NCBI GenBank assembly: GCA_922989275.2 | Contig: OV277859.1 | Coordinates: 90,640,198-90,704,197 of the forward strand | DNA: 64,000 nucleotides | Source of the DNA: Gari tellinella | Lineage: Eukaryota > Mollusca > Bivalvia > Cardiida > Psammobiidae | Reading direction: 5' to 3' | In this document: positions 42,805-54,340 of the stretch, one piece after another | Layout: the number at the start of each line of letters is the position of its first letter | How positions within the stretch are numbered: the stretch's first letter is position 1 | The notes under the pieces: model-generated | Databases searched by the model: none | The model's input: only the letters and a program-made list of their open reading frames with translations | Told to the model about the DNA's origin: nothing | Program-made: the position numbers and the translations under genes

Positions 42805-43480
42805 GTTGTTTGTTAGTGTCTAACGAGCTGCTACCTGATATGTCAATAATGACTTTACCCAGCGTTACCCAGATGTTGCACACACTGAACGGGAGCACAC
42901 TTGGTCAACACAGAATAAACAGCTCTCTGATCATGCTATACAGAGTCAATAAAGACCTGCTTTATTTCAACCATCGTCACCTCAAGCCGACCAGGAACTT
43001 TAATTTCTTCATTCCTCAGTCAAGTGCTCAGTATCACGTCATGAATTCCTTTTCCCCCCAGAAACATTGGGTATTGGAATGGCCTACCATATCAGCTTAA
43101 GACATGCCCCAGCCTAGACTGGCCTTTAAAAGTGGACTGGGTGAGATTAACAATTAGATGTCAGAACTGTTTTAACTTTTGAATAAGGTTGTGACTCAGG
43201 GGTATTTATGATTTTGTAATTTTGCACCTAATAGACTATTGTTTTCCTACCCTGACGGCGCCTCCCAGTCATGATCTTTATGATTGTTCGAGTAACAAGC
43301 AGAAGTAAATTTGATGACATTAATCTGGGTCAGAAAGAGCTTGATCAATTTTCTAGACGTTTGGGTCTAGGTAAAACGCAGGCGCTTAGCAGACGAGCAT
43401 TAGATGGTGTGTGATTTTGGGTTGCCGGATTTAATCTGGTAATAACTATTGATTAGATATGTAATAATAATAATAAAAAT
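42805..43480. other. 5' flank of the recombinase-derived gene
   Basis: Free of the dispersed families. A plus-strand frame (42810-43100) has no support. Probably promoter and intergenic DNA. Confidence 0.4.
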
Positions 43481-44150
43481 AATTCAAAGATACAGTAAAA
43501 GATGTTTAATCAATATTTTATGAAACCAAAATAATTTTTTTATTATTTTAAATCTAAATCTAATTCGAAATTTATATTTTATCAAATGGGAGGGATTTTG
43601 TCAGTGATAAGAAACAATTTCATTTAATTTCTCATTGTCTTTAGACATAACACGTATTGTAATATGTGAATTAACTGAAAATGAGTTTAAATTAATTTCG
43701 AACAGTAGTTTGCATACATCGCAAATTTATACTGTTTCCTATGAAAAATTATGTAAAATATAGATCAAAGATACAGTAAAAGATGTTTAATCAATATTTT
43801 ATGAAATAAATCCCCAAAATATTATTTTTCAAATTTTAAATTATATTAGAACTTTATAGATTTTGTCTGTGATAAGGAACAATTCTATTTAATTTGTTAT
43901 TGTCTTTAGATATAACACGTATTTTAATATATGATTTTAAACTGAAAATGAGTTTAAATTAATTTCAAACAGTAGTTTGCCTACCTTGCAATTTATACCG
44001 TTTTCTGTGAAACATTAAGTAAGGTATAGTTCAAAAATAAAGTAAGCGATGTTTAATAAATATTTTATGAAATAAACCCCTAAAATATAAATTTTCTTAA
44101 TTTTAAATTTAATTCGAAATTTATATTTTAATAAATCCCTATGTTAATGA
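43481..44150. repeat. AT-rich tandem repeat, ~275-bp unit, 2.5 copies
   Basis: AAAAGATGTTTAATCAATATTTTATG recurs near 43497, 43775 and (diverged) 44047. ACACGTATT...ACTGAAAATGAGTTTAAATT recurs near 43650 and 43915. Confidence 0.85.
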
Positions 44151-44189
44151 TAGCAAAATAGTCTTTGAAATTTTATCAAAGTTTTGAAA

Positions 44190-44945
44190 TGGCAAAATAT
44201 GGAATTCCATATACGACAGCCAACTGCTAGCTGCTTACTGCAAACTGCTTCCTATCAATTATTCAAAATTCATGTATCGGGATTAAAAATGTAAGATCTT
44301 CTGGTAAATTACTGCCCGCTGCGGCAACAAAACTTCACATTGGACCAAATAGCTGTATTGGAAGTAAAACATGGAGTATCGTACAGGTTAGAAACGTACA
44401 GTAAGTAGTTGGCAGTAAGCAGTTGGCAGTAAGCAGTAAAGTGTAGAAAGTAGGCAGTTGGCAGTTGACAGTAAGAAGTTGGCTGGTGTACATGGAACTC
44501 CATAGCGAGGAAAACAAAATATTGTGCATTTGTTGTCAAATGATTGGATAGGAGTAAAACAATGACGCTCCTGAATGTTTTTTAGGCGCCGCATTTCGAA
44601 CTACGTGTGCATCTGTATATCAATACGTCGTGGAATCGTGGCATGTTTCCATCAATTATTGATATATAGCACTTATAAATTTAGAAAATAAAAGAAAAAA
44701 TAACCTAGGAAAGACAAGCTTATTTCAGTAACAGTTCATACTGGGGCCACGGTTCCTGGTTTGGGGCTTCGGTTTTATACCCGTCATCAAGTAGGCATAC
44801 AGGACGCATTTGGCGGTGAGCAGTTGGTAGTAAGCAGTTGGCAATAAGTAGTTGGCAGTAAGCAGTTGGCAGTAAGCAGTAAAGAGTAGACAGTTGGCAG
44901 TTGACAGTAAGATGTTGGCTGTCGTATATGGAATTCCATAGCAAA
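44190..44945. repeat. CAGTTGGCAGTAAG minisatellite in a foldback
   Basis: Two arrays of a ~14-bp unit (44400-44475 and 44815-44915). The outer sequences TGGAATTCCATATACGACAG (44200) and CTGTCGTATATGGAATTCCA (44920) are inverted. Peptides read from it are repeat translations. Confidence 0.85.
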
Positions 44946-44969
44946 AGAAATAAATTGTTTATAAAAATA

Positions 44970-45330
44970 AGATAGCGAACATTGGGCAAAAACGACCTAG
45001 ACAGGCAGGCAATCAATAGTAAATGCAGGCGAGCATTAAACTATGAACAAATTAGCAGGCGCTGGTTAGATTATATTGTGGCCAGCGGGCCATGATCTAT
45101 AACGCTGGCTCCGAGGTTATAAAGCATTTTATTTGAGTCCGAGTGTGTTCCCAAGCATTTGATTGGTCAGATTTGAGCCTATGCTCAAATCTGACCAATC
45201 AAATGTTTGGGAACGAGTTTAGACTCAAGTCAAAAGCTTTATAACCTCGGAGCCTGGTATTACAAGGAAAAAATAGTAATTACTATCCTTCTGCAAACTG
45301 ATGCAGTAACCTGCCTTACATGAAACTGTG
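44970..45330. repeat. dispersed repeat copy 1, interrupted
   Basis: AAGATAGCGAACATT, CAGGCAGGCAAT, ATTAGCAGGCGCTGG and TATTACAAGGAAA match 47488-47690. This copy carries a 144-bp palindrome that the other lacks. Confidence 0.85.
45109..45252. mobile_element. 144-bp foldback element
   Basis: CTCCGAGGTTATAAAGC ... GCTTTATAACCTCGGAG with a second inner pair (TTTGATTGGTCAGATTTGAG / CTCAAATCTGACCAATCAAA). Flanked by CTGG on both sides (45105-45108, 45254-45257). The empty site is at 47612-47625. Confidence 0.85.
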
Positions 45331-47321
45331 AGGGGTACGTGTTCAAATAGTTTTGATACTGGATCAATAACTTCAACATAATGGGTGCAAAATGCATGTG
45401 TGATATATCATTTTAAAGAGCAATTCTTCGCCTACACGGTGGTATATTGCACGATAAGATCACATATGAATCTAAATGACCCCTACTCGAGGACACTGGA
45501 ATATAGCACTTTTCAGACATTATTTTTTGACGTAATAACTTCTTAAAGAGTACAATTTCCAGATTCTTTTTGGAAATATATCAGTTTATGTCTAAATTTG
45601 AATGTCAATAAAATTGTATTTCTATTGAAAGGGTTAACTGTCTAAAATCTCATTTTTTTCAAAATCAATATTTCTTATTTTGCTAATGACGAAAGTGGAC
45701 ATGTTTTTTCGAACGCTATGAAAATGTTCTAGATCAGTACATCTACATTTGTATTTCAAAACATGAAAACCGTTTTTCAATGGCTTCATTTATAGCCTGG
45801 TTTAATAATAAACAAGGGCCACAATGGCCCTAAATCGCTCACCTGGTACACCATGTAAAACATGACCTATAGTGACCTAGATTACGACTGGACATGACCC
45901 ACAATCAACCTAAGAGTGTTAACAAGATTTTTTTATGATTTGACCTAGTTTCTGACCAGATACAATCCACATTTGATTTTGACCTAGATTTGATGTAGGC
46001 AAACATTCTGGCAATATTTCATTCAGATCTAATGGGATTTGTAGCCTCTAGAGGGTTAACAATGTTTTTCTTTGATTTGACCTAGTGACCTAAACTTTGA
46101 TTCGACATGACCAATATTCAAACTTGACCTAGATATCAATTAGGCAAACAGTCTGACCAAGTTTCATTAAAATCCACTGAGATTTGAAGCCTCTAGAGTG
46201 TTAACAAGGTTTTTCTATGATTTGACCTAGTGACCTAGTTTTTGACCGGGCATAATACATATTCGAACTTGACCTAGATATGAATGAGGCAAACATTTTG
46301 ACCAAGTTTCATGAAGATAAGGTGTGAATTGTAGTCTATAGAGTGTAAACAAGGTTTTCCTATGATTTGACCTAGTGACCTACTTTTTGACCCGACATGA
46401 CCCATATTCGAACTTGACCTAGATATCAATTAGGCAAACATTCTGACTAGAATGCATTAAATTCCAATGAGATTTGTAGCCTCTAGAGTGTTAACAAGGT
46501 TTTTCTATGATTTGACCTAGTGACCTAGTTTTTGACCGGGCATGACCTATATTCGAACCTGACCTAGATATCAATGAGGCAAACATTTTGACTTAGTTTC
46601 ATTGAGATCCAATAAAATTTGTAGCCTCTAGAGTGTTAACAATATTTTTCTATGATTTGACCTAGTGACCTAGTTTTTGACCCGACATGACCCACATTCG
46701 AACTTGACCTAGATTTCATCAAGACAAACATTGTCATCAAGTTTCATGAAGATCGGATGAAATTTGTAGCCGCTAGAGTGTTAACGAACCAATTGTGAAC
46801 AGACAGACAGACAGACAGACGACGGACATCCAGCGATCCTAAACACCTTGGAACTACGTGCCAGGTGAGCTAAAAATGAGTTTGTATTTCTCTAACTACT
46901 TTTATACATAACAGGAGATCATTTTTTATTATATTTTCAGTACGTGTTTAGAATTGGCTCTATTTTTTATATTTTATGTAATAATAACATTTAAAACTGT
47001 GTAGTGTTTACATAATTGTCTTATTGTTTTTGACAGAAAATTTCATAAACTTATTCAAAATAATAAAGCCGTAATAATAATTATAGTATCACATTGTGTT
47101 TAGAAAATTAACTCAAATATACACAAAAAAGGTCCAGTGTCCTCAAGGAGGGGTCATTTAGGTTCATGTTGGGGCTGATCAAGTAATGCGATCTTATCGT
47201 GCATGATATCACCGTGTCGGCAAAGAATGGATCTTTAAAATGATATATCACACATGCATTTTGCACTTATAATAATGAAGTAATTGATCCAGTATCAAAA
47301 CTTTTGAACTACCCTCGTACT
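45331..47321. mobile_element. ~2-kb element with ~180-bp inverted ends
   Basis: The left arm (45331-45510) and right arm (about 47130-47321) are reverse complements with scattered differences. Examples are GTTTTGATACTGGATCAAT / ATTGATCCAGTATCAAAAC and ATGCATGTGTGATATATCATTTTA / its complement. A family A element lies inside. No transposase. Confidence 0.8.
45811..46875. mobile_element. family A element nested in the 2-kb foldback
   Basis: Starts AACAAGGGCCACAATGGCCCT; ends ACTACGTGCCAGGTGAGCTAAAA. Six ~150-bp GATTTGACCTAGTGACCTAG units and a GACAGACAGACAGACAGACG tract near 46800. Intact relative of 3603-5718 and 60370-61286. Confidence 0.9.
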
Positions 47322-47487
47322 CTTTATTTTTAAATATTACAGTAAAATATGCTTAGTTAATATTTCAAGACAAGTTTTTAAATTTAAAATTTAAATCGAA
47401 CTTTACATTTTGGAAAATCCTTAGTTTAATGAAATAGAATTTTTTTGAAATTTCAGCAAAGTTTTGAAACGGGATTTTTTTATAATA

Positions 47488-47690
47488 ATAAGATAGCGAA
47501 CATTAGTCAAAAATGAACTAGGCAGGCAGGCAATAGAGAATGCAGGTGAGCATTAAACAAATTAGCAGGTGCTGGTTGAATTATATAGTGGTCTGCAGGC
47601 TGTGACATGCCACGCTGGTATTACAAGGAAATAATTAGTATTCTAACTTTCGTTCTGCAATCTGATGCAGAAACCAGCCTAACATTATCT
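47488..47690. repeat. dispersed repeat copy 2 (uninterrupted)
   Basis: Direct repeat of 44970-45330. CACGCTGGTATTACAAGG here shows the site without the palindrome. Confidence 0.85.
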
Positions 47691-47819
47691 TGACACATTT
47701 GCTTTTTGTGACAAGGCACTAGCATGGGTATTAATCACCTTTAGTGTTAAGTCTAGTTAAATCTGGGAACTGTATACTCTGTTGAGCGTCGTAGGGCAAT
47801 TTGGGCTCTTGTTAAATAA

Positions 47820-48420
47820 ATTGTCCGATTTTATTGACTTGTCAGTCAGTGATCAAAGGACAGATTATGTTTAGTCACAAATGTAATAATGAATAATATC
47901 AGATGCAAGTATAGTCAAATGGCAACAAACATTATGAGGATTTATAGCCTATATGACAGATGGCAGCTTAACACATGACTAAAGTAATGCCAAAAAAAAA
48001 TAGATCCTAAAGGAGCTTTCATGCATTACTTTTGCCATGCATTAAGCTGTCAGCTGTCTTTAAAGATCTACAGGTTATCATATTCACTCACTCGCTCACT
48101 ATCCGGTTTATTCAATGGTCCATTATTACAGGTTTGACTTATGCTATTATTTAGAGCTGACGGTATTTAAAATTTGAAATCAAGGGAGGTAATTCTGTTT
48201 GTGTTAACATTTTGTCTGAATTTCTGGAAATCTTGTATAAAAAGTAAAGTCTGTTGTAGATTTTCATTAAATATTTGTGACTAGTAGAATTAAGTAATAT
48301 CTATCTTTTAAGTAAACAATTGGTGTATATTAAACAGCTAGATATTTTGTAATTTGAAATTTAGTGACTTTTTCTGAAATTGATTGATATTTCCAGAAAA
48401 TATTTCATGAAATGTTTTTG
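47820..48420. mobile_element. family E fragment
   Basis: Homologous to 33619-34215: TAATGAATAATATCAGATGCAAG, GGATTTATAGCCTATATGAC, GATGGCAGCTTAA, CTAAAGGAGCTTT and so on. Terminal CTTAAGGTGG sequences are missing. Confidence 0.8.
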
Positions 48421-48766
48421 CTTGGACAATAGGTAATATAGTATGTGATATATGCTGTGGAAAACCTTCAAATGAATACACAGGGTTATAGATAAGGTTT
48501 TGCATTAATTGGGTATTTACTCCCTCTATTTTCTAAGAATTGGGTTTTCTGAATTTCAGTTGAGTATCCAAAAAACCGTTACTCCATCAATTTGATATGA
48601 ATTGCTTTTTTACTCTATTTTTTTTTCATTTAATACAAAACACAAGCTGATTGTTTGATGTACTGTACCCTCATTTGCCCACACTGGATAATTTCAGTTT
48701 CGATCTCATTTCCAACTAAAAAATGCAGCAGCTCATGTTTGTGTAGGAAAACTAGGATTCATTAAT

Positions 48767-48914
48767 TTTCAGCCACGGAAACTTTAAAAGCCATTCCAGG
48801 ATACCTTTACCGTAACTTTGCTAACTTTAGCACTGGTGACTTTCAGCCACGGAAACTTTAAAAGCCATTCCAGGATTCCTTTACCGTAACTTTGCTAACT
48901 TTAGCACTGGTGAC
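48767..48914. repeat. 74-bp tandem duplication
   Basis: Units 48767-48840 and 48841-48914 start TTTCAGCCACGG and differ at one base as read. Lies inside the 963-bp element. Confidence 0.95.
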
Positions 48915-49015
48915 TTACAGATTCGGGACAAAAGATCGTCAATTATGTCGGTAACATTAAACAACCTCTTTTTTGGCTGTTACATGCATCATTCAAAATT
49001 TCATTCACGACACTG

Positions 49016-49108
49016 TTACAAATTATTTCTGGTTCGTTCGCGGAAGGCTGAACGTAATTGAATAATGTGGGGTTTTTTGTTGCGCTTTTTCCGTCCGCGC
49101 AATGCCAT
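49016..49108 (-). other. 30-codon basic reading frame in the 963-bp element
   Basis: Starts MALRGRKKRNKK at 49108, stop at 49018-49016. Upstream TTAGACTGGTTATTTAT is the counterpart of the TATA-like site of the related element. Possibly a remnant first exon. Confidence 0.25.
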
Positions 49109-49499
49109 TTTGACAGAAGAAATTCTGGCAGACGATGTGACTGGTTTACTAATTAAACGAGCTAACAAAAAGCGGCGCTGCATAAATCCTATAGGCTATT
49201 ATTTGGAAATAAATAACCAGTCTAACCGGTGTATCGGTAAAATATTTACCCGGTGTCGTAGTAAACATCCCGTCATTAAACTTGAGAAATGCGACTAATT
49301 GCGTACGATACGCGCCTGCTTGAATTCTTTTGCGTAAACCCTTTCAATAATTGATTTTCAGTACGCATGGATTTGAAAGTAATTGCTTTTCTACTGTATT
49401 TAATTGCGTATTTACGCAAATACGCGCCTTATCTATAACCCTGATACAAACACAAATGTTTGCCACAATGAATAAACTCACAATCCCATAAATAGGCCT

Positions 49500-50155
49500 T
49501 TTTACACCTTTGATTTATTCCCAAACTGAAGAAAATAGTTCCAATGTATACATTTTTTGATACATGTATGTATAATAAGAAATATTTTCTATATTCTTGT
49601 AGATGGTAGCTTAAAGCAGGCTAAAAGTAAAGCAGTGTGTGCCTTAAGGCACATTCTGCTTTACTTTCAACCTGTTTTAAGTGGTCACATGTCTTCAAAA
49701 CTAGAAACAGGCAATGGGGTAATAGGTTAATGAAGTCAACACTATAGATCTTTAACCAGACTTTATTGAAATGGGGCCACTCATGATGGCATCACAATCA
49801 AATGAAACTTTTCATATCTGACCCCTGTCACAAGATGCCAATCAAATTAGCATGCAAATCTACTATCTAAAATTGAGCTTTGTATCTGCCTTGTGTCAGA
49901 TCAATATATCATTAACCCATTACCCCATAAATCAATACACCTTTTTACAACTTAATTTATTCCTCCATTGAAGAACATAGTTCCAACTTATACCAAGTTG
50001 AAAATTTCTAGTAACAAATATTTTCATTTTCCTAGTAGATTGTAGCTTAAAGCAGGCTGAAAGTAAAGTAGAATGTGCCTTAAGGCTTCAACCTGCTTTA
50101 AGTAATCATCTATCTTCAAAACTTGAAATAGGCAATGGGGTAATAGATTAACTCT
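49500..50155. mobile_element. two family C1 MITEs
   Basis: 49500-49735 has a core hairpin around GTGCCTTAAGGCAC and right end CAATGGGGTAATAGGTTAA. 49912-50155 has left end TTAACCCATTACCCCATAAAT, right end CAATGGGGTAATAGATTAA, and one hairpin arm shortened. Confidence 0.8.
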
Positions 50156-50379
50156 TACTATACAAGCCGCATCTGGCGGATATGTGCCACAGGGATTTTC
50201 TTTGCAAACAGTTGGGCTCCTGATGAGATACAGGGCTGCCATTTCTCAGTATTCATAATCTTCAGATTTTTTTTATTTCTCCGGACCTACAAATTTGTGT
50301 CAATATGTTTGGATTTCTGCTCTTACTTTCAATATTTGGAGTTTTAAGCCTGTTTTACTTAGGAAACATAGATAAAGGT

Positions 50380-50460
50380 GTCAAACAATTTAGATCCAGA
50401 TCAGAAGCCGTATTACACAGCATTTGATCTGGATCTTAACTGTTTGTATAATCATGTTAG
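50380..50460. repeat. solitary palindrome (CAAACAATTTAGATCCAGATC)
   Basis: GTCAAACAATTTAGATCCAG ... GATCTGGATCTTAACTGTTTG with a GCCGTATTACACAGC loop. Same core class as C2. Confidence 0.65.
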
Positions 50461-50689
50461 TGCTATAGAGCCCGGCAGCGCAGGGGTTAAAGGTAGGATT
50501 CCTAAACTCTCGCTTTAAAATATGGAAATCTTAAATTTTTTATAAGCAACTACTGGTAGCCCTGGAGATGCTGTGTCTCATCAGGATCTAAATTGTTTGA
50601 CACTCTGACCCTGTTTGATTTTTTTTTTAAAGCAACAGCAGACAACAGTTGTTGAAGATGAAACAATTACACAGCATATGAAAGAGTTA

Positions 50690-50940
50690 ACCCTTTAACT
50701 CATAGCCTGCTTCTAGTTTTGATGACAGGTGAGCACTTAAAGCAGGTTGAAAGTATAGCAGAATGTGCCCTAGGGCACATTCTGCTTTACTTTCAGCCTG
50801 CTTTAAGCTATCATCTGCTAGGGTATAGAACAATTATCTTTTAGTACATGAATATGACTGTATAAATTGGAACCATTTTCCTTCAGCGGATGAACAAATT
50901 AAATGGGCTAAAAGACGCTCCTATTGGGGAAAGGATTAAA
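50690..50940. mobile_element. family C1 MITE, full length
   Basis: TTAACCCTTTAACTCATAGCC ... CTATTGGGGAAAGGATTAA. Perfect core around GTGCCCTAGGGCAC. TGAACAAATTAAATGGGC near the right end. Confidence 0.85.
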
Positions 50941-50963
50941 TATGTGTGCTAAAGTTATTGTAC

Positions 50964-51047
50964 CTGTTGCCAACCGTGAGCTTGCATCCCAATTATGTCC
51001 ACTCCAATTGACTGTTGGTACAATGTTCACATAGTTGCAATTGTTGT
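50964..51047 (-). CDS. candidate exon of the ataxin-7-like gene
   Basis: 84 bp between acceptor ATTCCATGTTCAG (ends 51048) and donor ACAG|GTACAAT (50964/50963). One frame is open (NNCNYVNIVPTVNWSGHNWD...), needing one base from the previous exon. The preceding exon's best donor leaves phase 0, which would give a stop after six codons here. A weaker donor 4 bases downstream (GTAT|GTGTTT) would fit. So this may be an alternative exon, need an unusual donor, or be false. Confidence 0.35.
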
Positions 51048-51264
51048 CTGAACATGGAATCTATTTCAATAGAGAAAATAAAACAATCATAATAAGGAAA
51101 GTACAAGTACAAAAGATCCATTGGATACTAAGTTATACAAATTTCAACTTTTGAATAATGTAAATGATGCAATTTATGGAATAATAGCAAACATGCTTGT
51201 TTTGGGTTTTTTCTTTTCTTTAATTTAAAGGGGAATGGGTTAAGTTGCCTAAAGAAACACATAC

Positions 51265-51424
51265 CGGTTCTGTGATATAAGGTGGAGGATGGTAGGCAGT
51301 GTATGAATCATCTTTGGCTGCTATGGTCTCCTCACTGTCGTCAAGCAGTGTTTCCATCGTGTTAACAGGGGACAGAACTTCTCTGGCTGGTGGAGAGCCA
51401 ATCTGCAAGCTGTCATTGGTAGCC
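51265..51424 (-). CDS. ataxin-7-like protein, third visible exon
   Basis: Acceptor TGTGTGTTTTAG precedes 51424; donor CCG|GTATGTG at 51265/51264. The first base completes an Arg codon with AG from exon 55889-56223. The 53 following codons read ATNDSLQIGSPPAREVL through to HPPPYITEP. It is serine/proline/acidic rich with no folded domain visible. Low-complexity linkers after the SCA7 domain are normal for ataxin-7 proteins. Support is from open frame, splice sites and phase; sequence similarity is not obvious. Confidence 0.65.
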
Positions 51425-51477
51425 CTAAAACACACACACAAGGTTACCCTTATAGTGATGTGACATCATTTGATTTA

Positions 51478-51645
51478 ACCCTTTACTCCATAGCCTGTTT
51501 CTGTTTTTAAGACAAACAACTATATGTACTTAAAGCAGGTCGAAAGTAAAGCAGCAATTGCACCTCAACTATTTTCTTCAGCGAAAGAATAAATTGAATG
51601 CATAACAAGAGGGCCATGAGGCCCTAATGGCTTACCAGAGAAATG
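51478..51645. mobile_element. C1 MITE truncated by a family A 5' stub
   Basis: TTAACCCTTTACTCCATAGCC ... TTTTCTTCAGCGAAAG, then at 51604 AACAAGAGGGCCATGAGGCCCT, only ~42 bp long, then the next family A element. Confidence 0.65.
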
Positions 51646-53509
51646 AAACAAGGGCCACTATGGCCCTATATCGCTCACATGGTTACAGTGGTACACTATG
51701 TAAAAATTTACCTATAGTGTCCAAGATTTTGACCTGACATGACCCACAAAGTTTCATCAAGATCAAATGAGAAATATAGCTTCTAGATGTGTTTACAAGG
51801 TTTTTCTATGATTTGACCCAGTGGCTTAATTTTTGACCAGTCATAACCCACATTTGAACTTGATCTAGAAATCAATGAGGCAAACATTTTGACCAAATTT
51901 CATGAGGATCTAATGAAAGTTGTAGCCACAAGAGTGTTAACAAGGTTTGTTTATGATTTGACCTAGTGACCAATTTTTGACCTAATATGACCCTCATTCA
52001 AACTTGTCCTAGATATCAATAATTTGATTTAACCAAATGACCCACTTTATGGTAATATGAACCCAAGTAATCCATATTACCGGTAGTACATTACCTCGAT
52101 TTTGTCATGGAGAAAGGACAAATGGAGAAGTAACTTATACTCAAATCTGCATTTTCCCGAAAATGGTGTCGTCCGTTACCTGTATGTGCGATAACGCTTA
52201 ATCGATCGATAATTCAACTGCACCGGTACGCCGATAGCGGGCTATCGCGTTTTTTTATCGTGTTGAATGGTTACCTACTGTTAGTTTAAGTTACATAAAA
52301 TCCTTAATTTTCACCCGATTTTCATTATAATTGTCTTAAAAGAAGGCTAAGATATTTATCTTTCACTTGTAAAAATAACAGATTTTATTTTTTAAAATTG
52401 ATCAGTTTTATGGCGAGTTAAAGAGTGGTTTCCAAATGATTTTGCCGATAAAAGGGAGCAAGCACTAGGGCATTAATATATCACGCCCCGTTACAAAACC
52501 TTTCATAAAACCCTCATTTTTCCACCGATTTTCAAAGAAATGGTCTTAAAGGAAAGCTTAGATATTTTTCTTTCAGTTGTAAAAATGCAAGTGTTTATTT
52601 TTGAAATCGACAAATTTTATGGCGAGTTAAAGAGCGATGGCCAAATGAAATAGTCGATAAACGAGAGCAGGCGATCGCGAAATATATACTACGTCCCGTT
52701 TCAAAAACTTGAATTTAATCCATAATTTTCGTCCGATATATATTATATATTTTAAAAAAATGTCTTGATATAAAGCCGTGACACTTATCTTTCGGTTGTT
52801 AAAATACCAGGGTTTTTCTTGAAGCGAAAAAAGTAATGATGACCTACAAAGGTTGCTGGCTAATGAAATGACTAGACCAACTCGCGTAAGAAAAGAATTC
52901 CTTCCGTATAAAAACTTAAGCAAACTTCTAAACTTCTAAAAATGTGTTCATGCATTGTTACAATGTTCTACATGGAGGAAATATTTCCTTGGAAGCAAAA
53001 ATAAAAATCCATTTTGTATGTAAAGAGACATTTGAAAGGAGTGCGCGTCAAACGGCCAAAATCCAAAACGGCCAAAGTTGTAACTGTATTATTATGTCGT
53101 ATGTGATCATTATTATTATTGAAAGGAAAATTAGAATTATTAACATATTACTTCAAAAAAATGAATTTAGGGTTAGTTTTACATCCAGACTAAAATATAC
53201 ATATTATCCGTCCCATTTCTATGAAAGAGGTAACAGTTTGCATTATCTTCAGAAATTAATTGCAAACATGATAACATGAGATCTCCGTTTCTTTCTGCTT
53301 TACTTATGTCTTATATAACGGAGTAAATTATCCCATTAAGCCATACTGACTCATTTTGACTCATTGCGCAATAGCCTCATACTAACTCATTTTAACTCAC
53401 TTTATTCAACTAGCATGCATTGAGATAAGCACTGATAATTGTTAATCGCTTATGAGTTAATGGGTTATAAAGCAGCCAATGCCTTAAGCAATCTATTTTA
53501 CTGACTGCT

Positions 53510-53640
53510 TAACTCTTTGCCTGCTGATCGCGACTTTACTTTTTTTTTGCAAACAACTTGGATCAAGATCAGATGCCGCGTAACACGGCGTCTGATCTGG
53601 ATCCAGAATGTTTGACACTCGTCCTTAGCTTTATTTACTT
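53510..53640. mobile_element. C2-like hairpin inside the Mutator-like element
   Basis: TTAACTCTTTGCCTGCTGATCG, then GGATCAAGATCAGATGCCG ... CGGCGTCTGATCTGGATCC and TGACACTCGTCCTTAG. C2 homology with the right end decayed. Confidence 0.6.
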
Positions 53641-54179
53641 ACAAAATGTCTACCATATTACACATCACAAAGGAATGTAACACATTACGTAACCGTATAC
53701 AGAACCCGCACCAAATTAGCAGGACAATTATCAGCGTCATAAAACTGTCCCAGCATGAAGTCCATGCTTCTTGAACATGCCGATTATCTATGAAGATGGA
53801 CACCAGCGGGTTGCCACTTTAATGAAAAAGATCAATGCTACCCGTGCGTGTAACTTGAACATGTGTTTTTGACTTCTGTAACCGCATGATGTTTATATAT
53901 TATACAAATCACAAAAAATAAAGATAATAGAATTGAATTAAAAAAAAAACCAAAAAAAAAACCAACATCAATGCACCTGGTTTGGTTGATGACTGGATTA
54001 ACCCTCTCATTACTGAATACCAGTAACATGATGACTATTGCAATTGCAAACAGTTGTAATCCAGACCAGGCTGCAAAAATGTCGGATTCATAGAGTATGT
54101 CTCTTGAAATATAGTTTACCCCTTTTTCAAATTAAGCTCTTTATGACACACTTTACCTTTTCTCCGCATGAGGATCATC

Positions 54180-54340
54180 AGAGAGACAGACAGACATTCA
54201 TACAGAAAGATGGAGACAGAAAAGAAGAAGCGAAAGACTGACAGACAGAGATAAGAGAAAAACAGACAGACAGAGAGACAGTCACAAAGAGAAACAGAGA
54301 CATAAATACAGACAGTGGCAGAGAAATATAGACACACACA
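54180..54340. repeat. GACA/GAGA low-complexity tract
   Basis: Interrupted GACAGACAGA-type sequence. Both strands give spurious frames rich in Ser, Val and Cys. Confidence 0.8.

Larger units (their letters stand above)
48481..49443. mobile_element. 963-bp element with 17-bp inverted ends and 5-bp duplication
   Basis: CAGGGTTATAGATAAGG (48481-48497) and its exact complement (49427-49443), flanked by ATACA (48476-48480, 49444-49448). CAGGG ends with a 5-bp duplication fit some hAT groups (inference). Contains a 74-bp tandem duplication and a short basic frame on the minus strand. Related, in inverse orientation, to 28630-29500. Confidence 0.85.

Noticed and set aside
42810..43100. 96-codon plus-strand frame starting next to the recombinase-derived gene
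   Set aside because: Divergent from the gene start, no domain, no splice or composition support.
44309..45016. Frames rich in Leu-Thr-Ala-Asn-Cys-Gln
   Set aside because: Translation of the CAGTTGGCAGTAAG minisatellite.
49065..49298. Plus-strand 77-codon frame in the 963-bp element
   Set aside because: Not shared with the related element, whereas the minus-strand basic leader is.
50024..50242. Minus-strand 72-codon frame as an ataxin-7-like exon
   Set aside because: Half of it is C1 MITE sequence; no phase-compatible splice sites.
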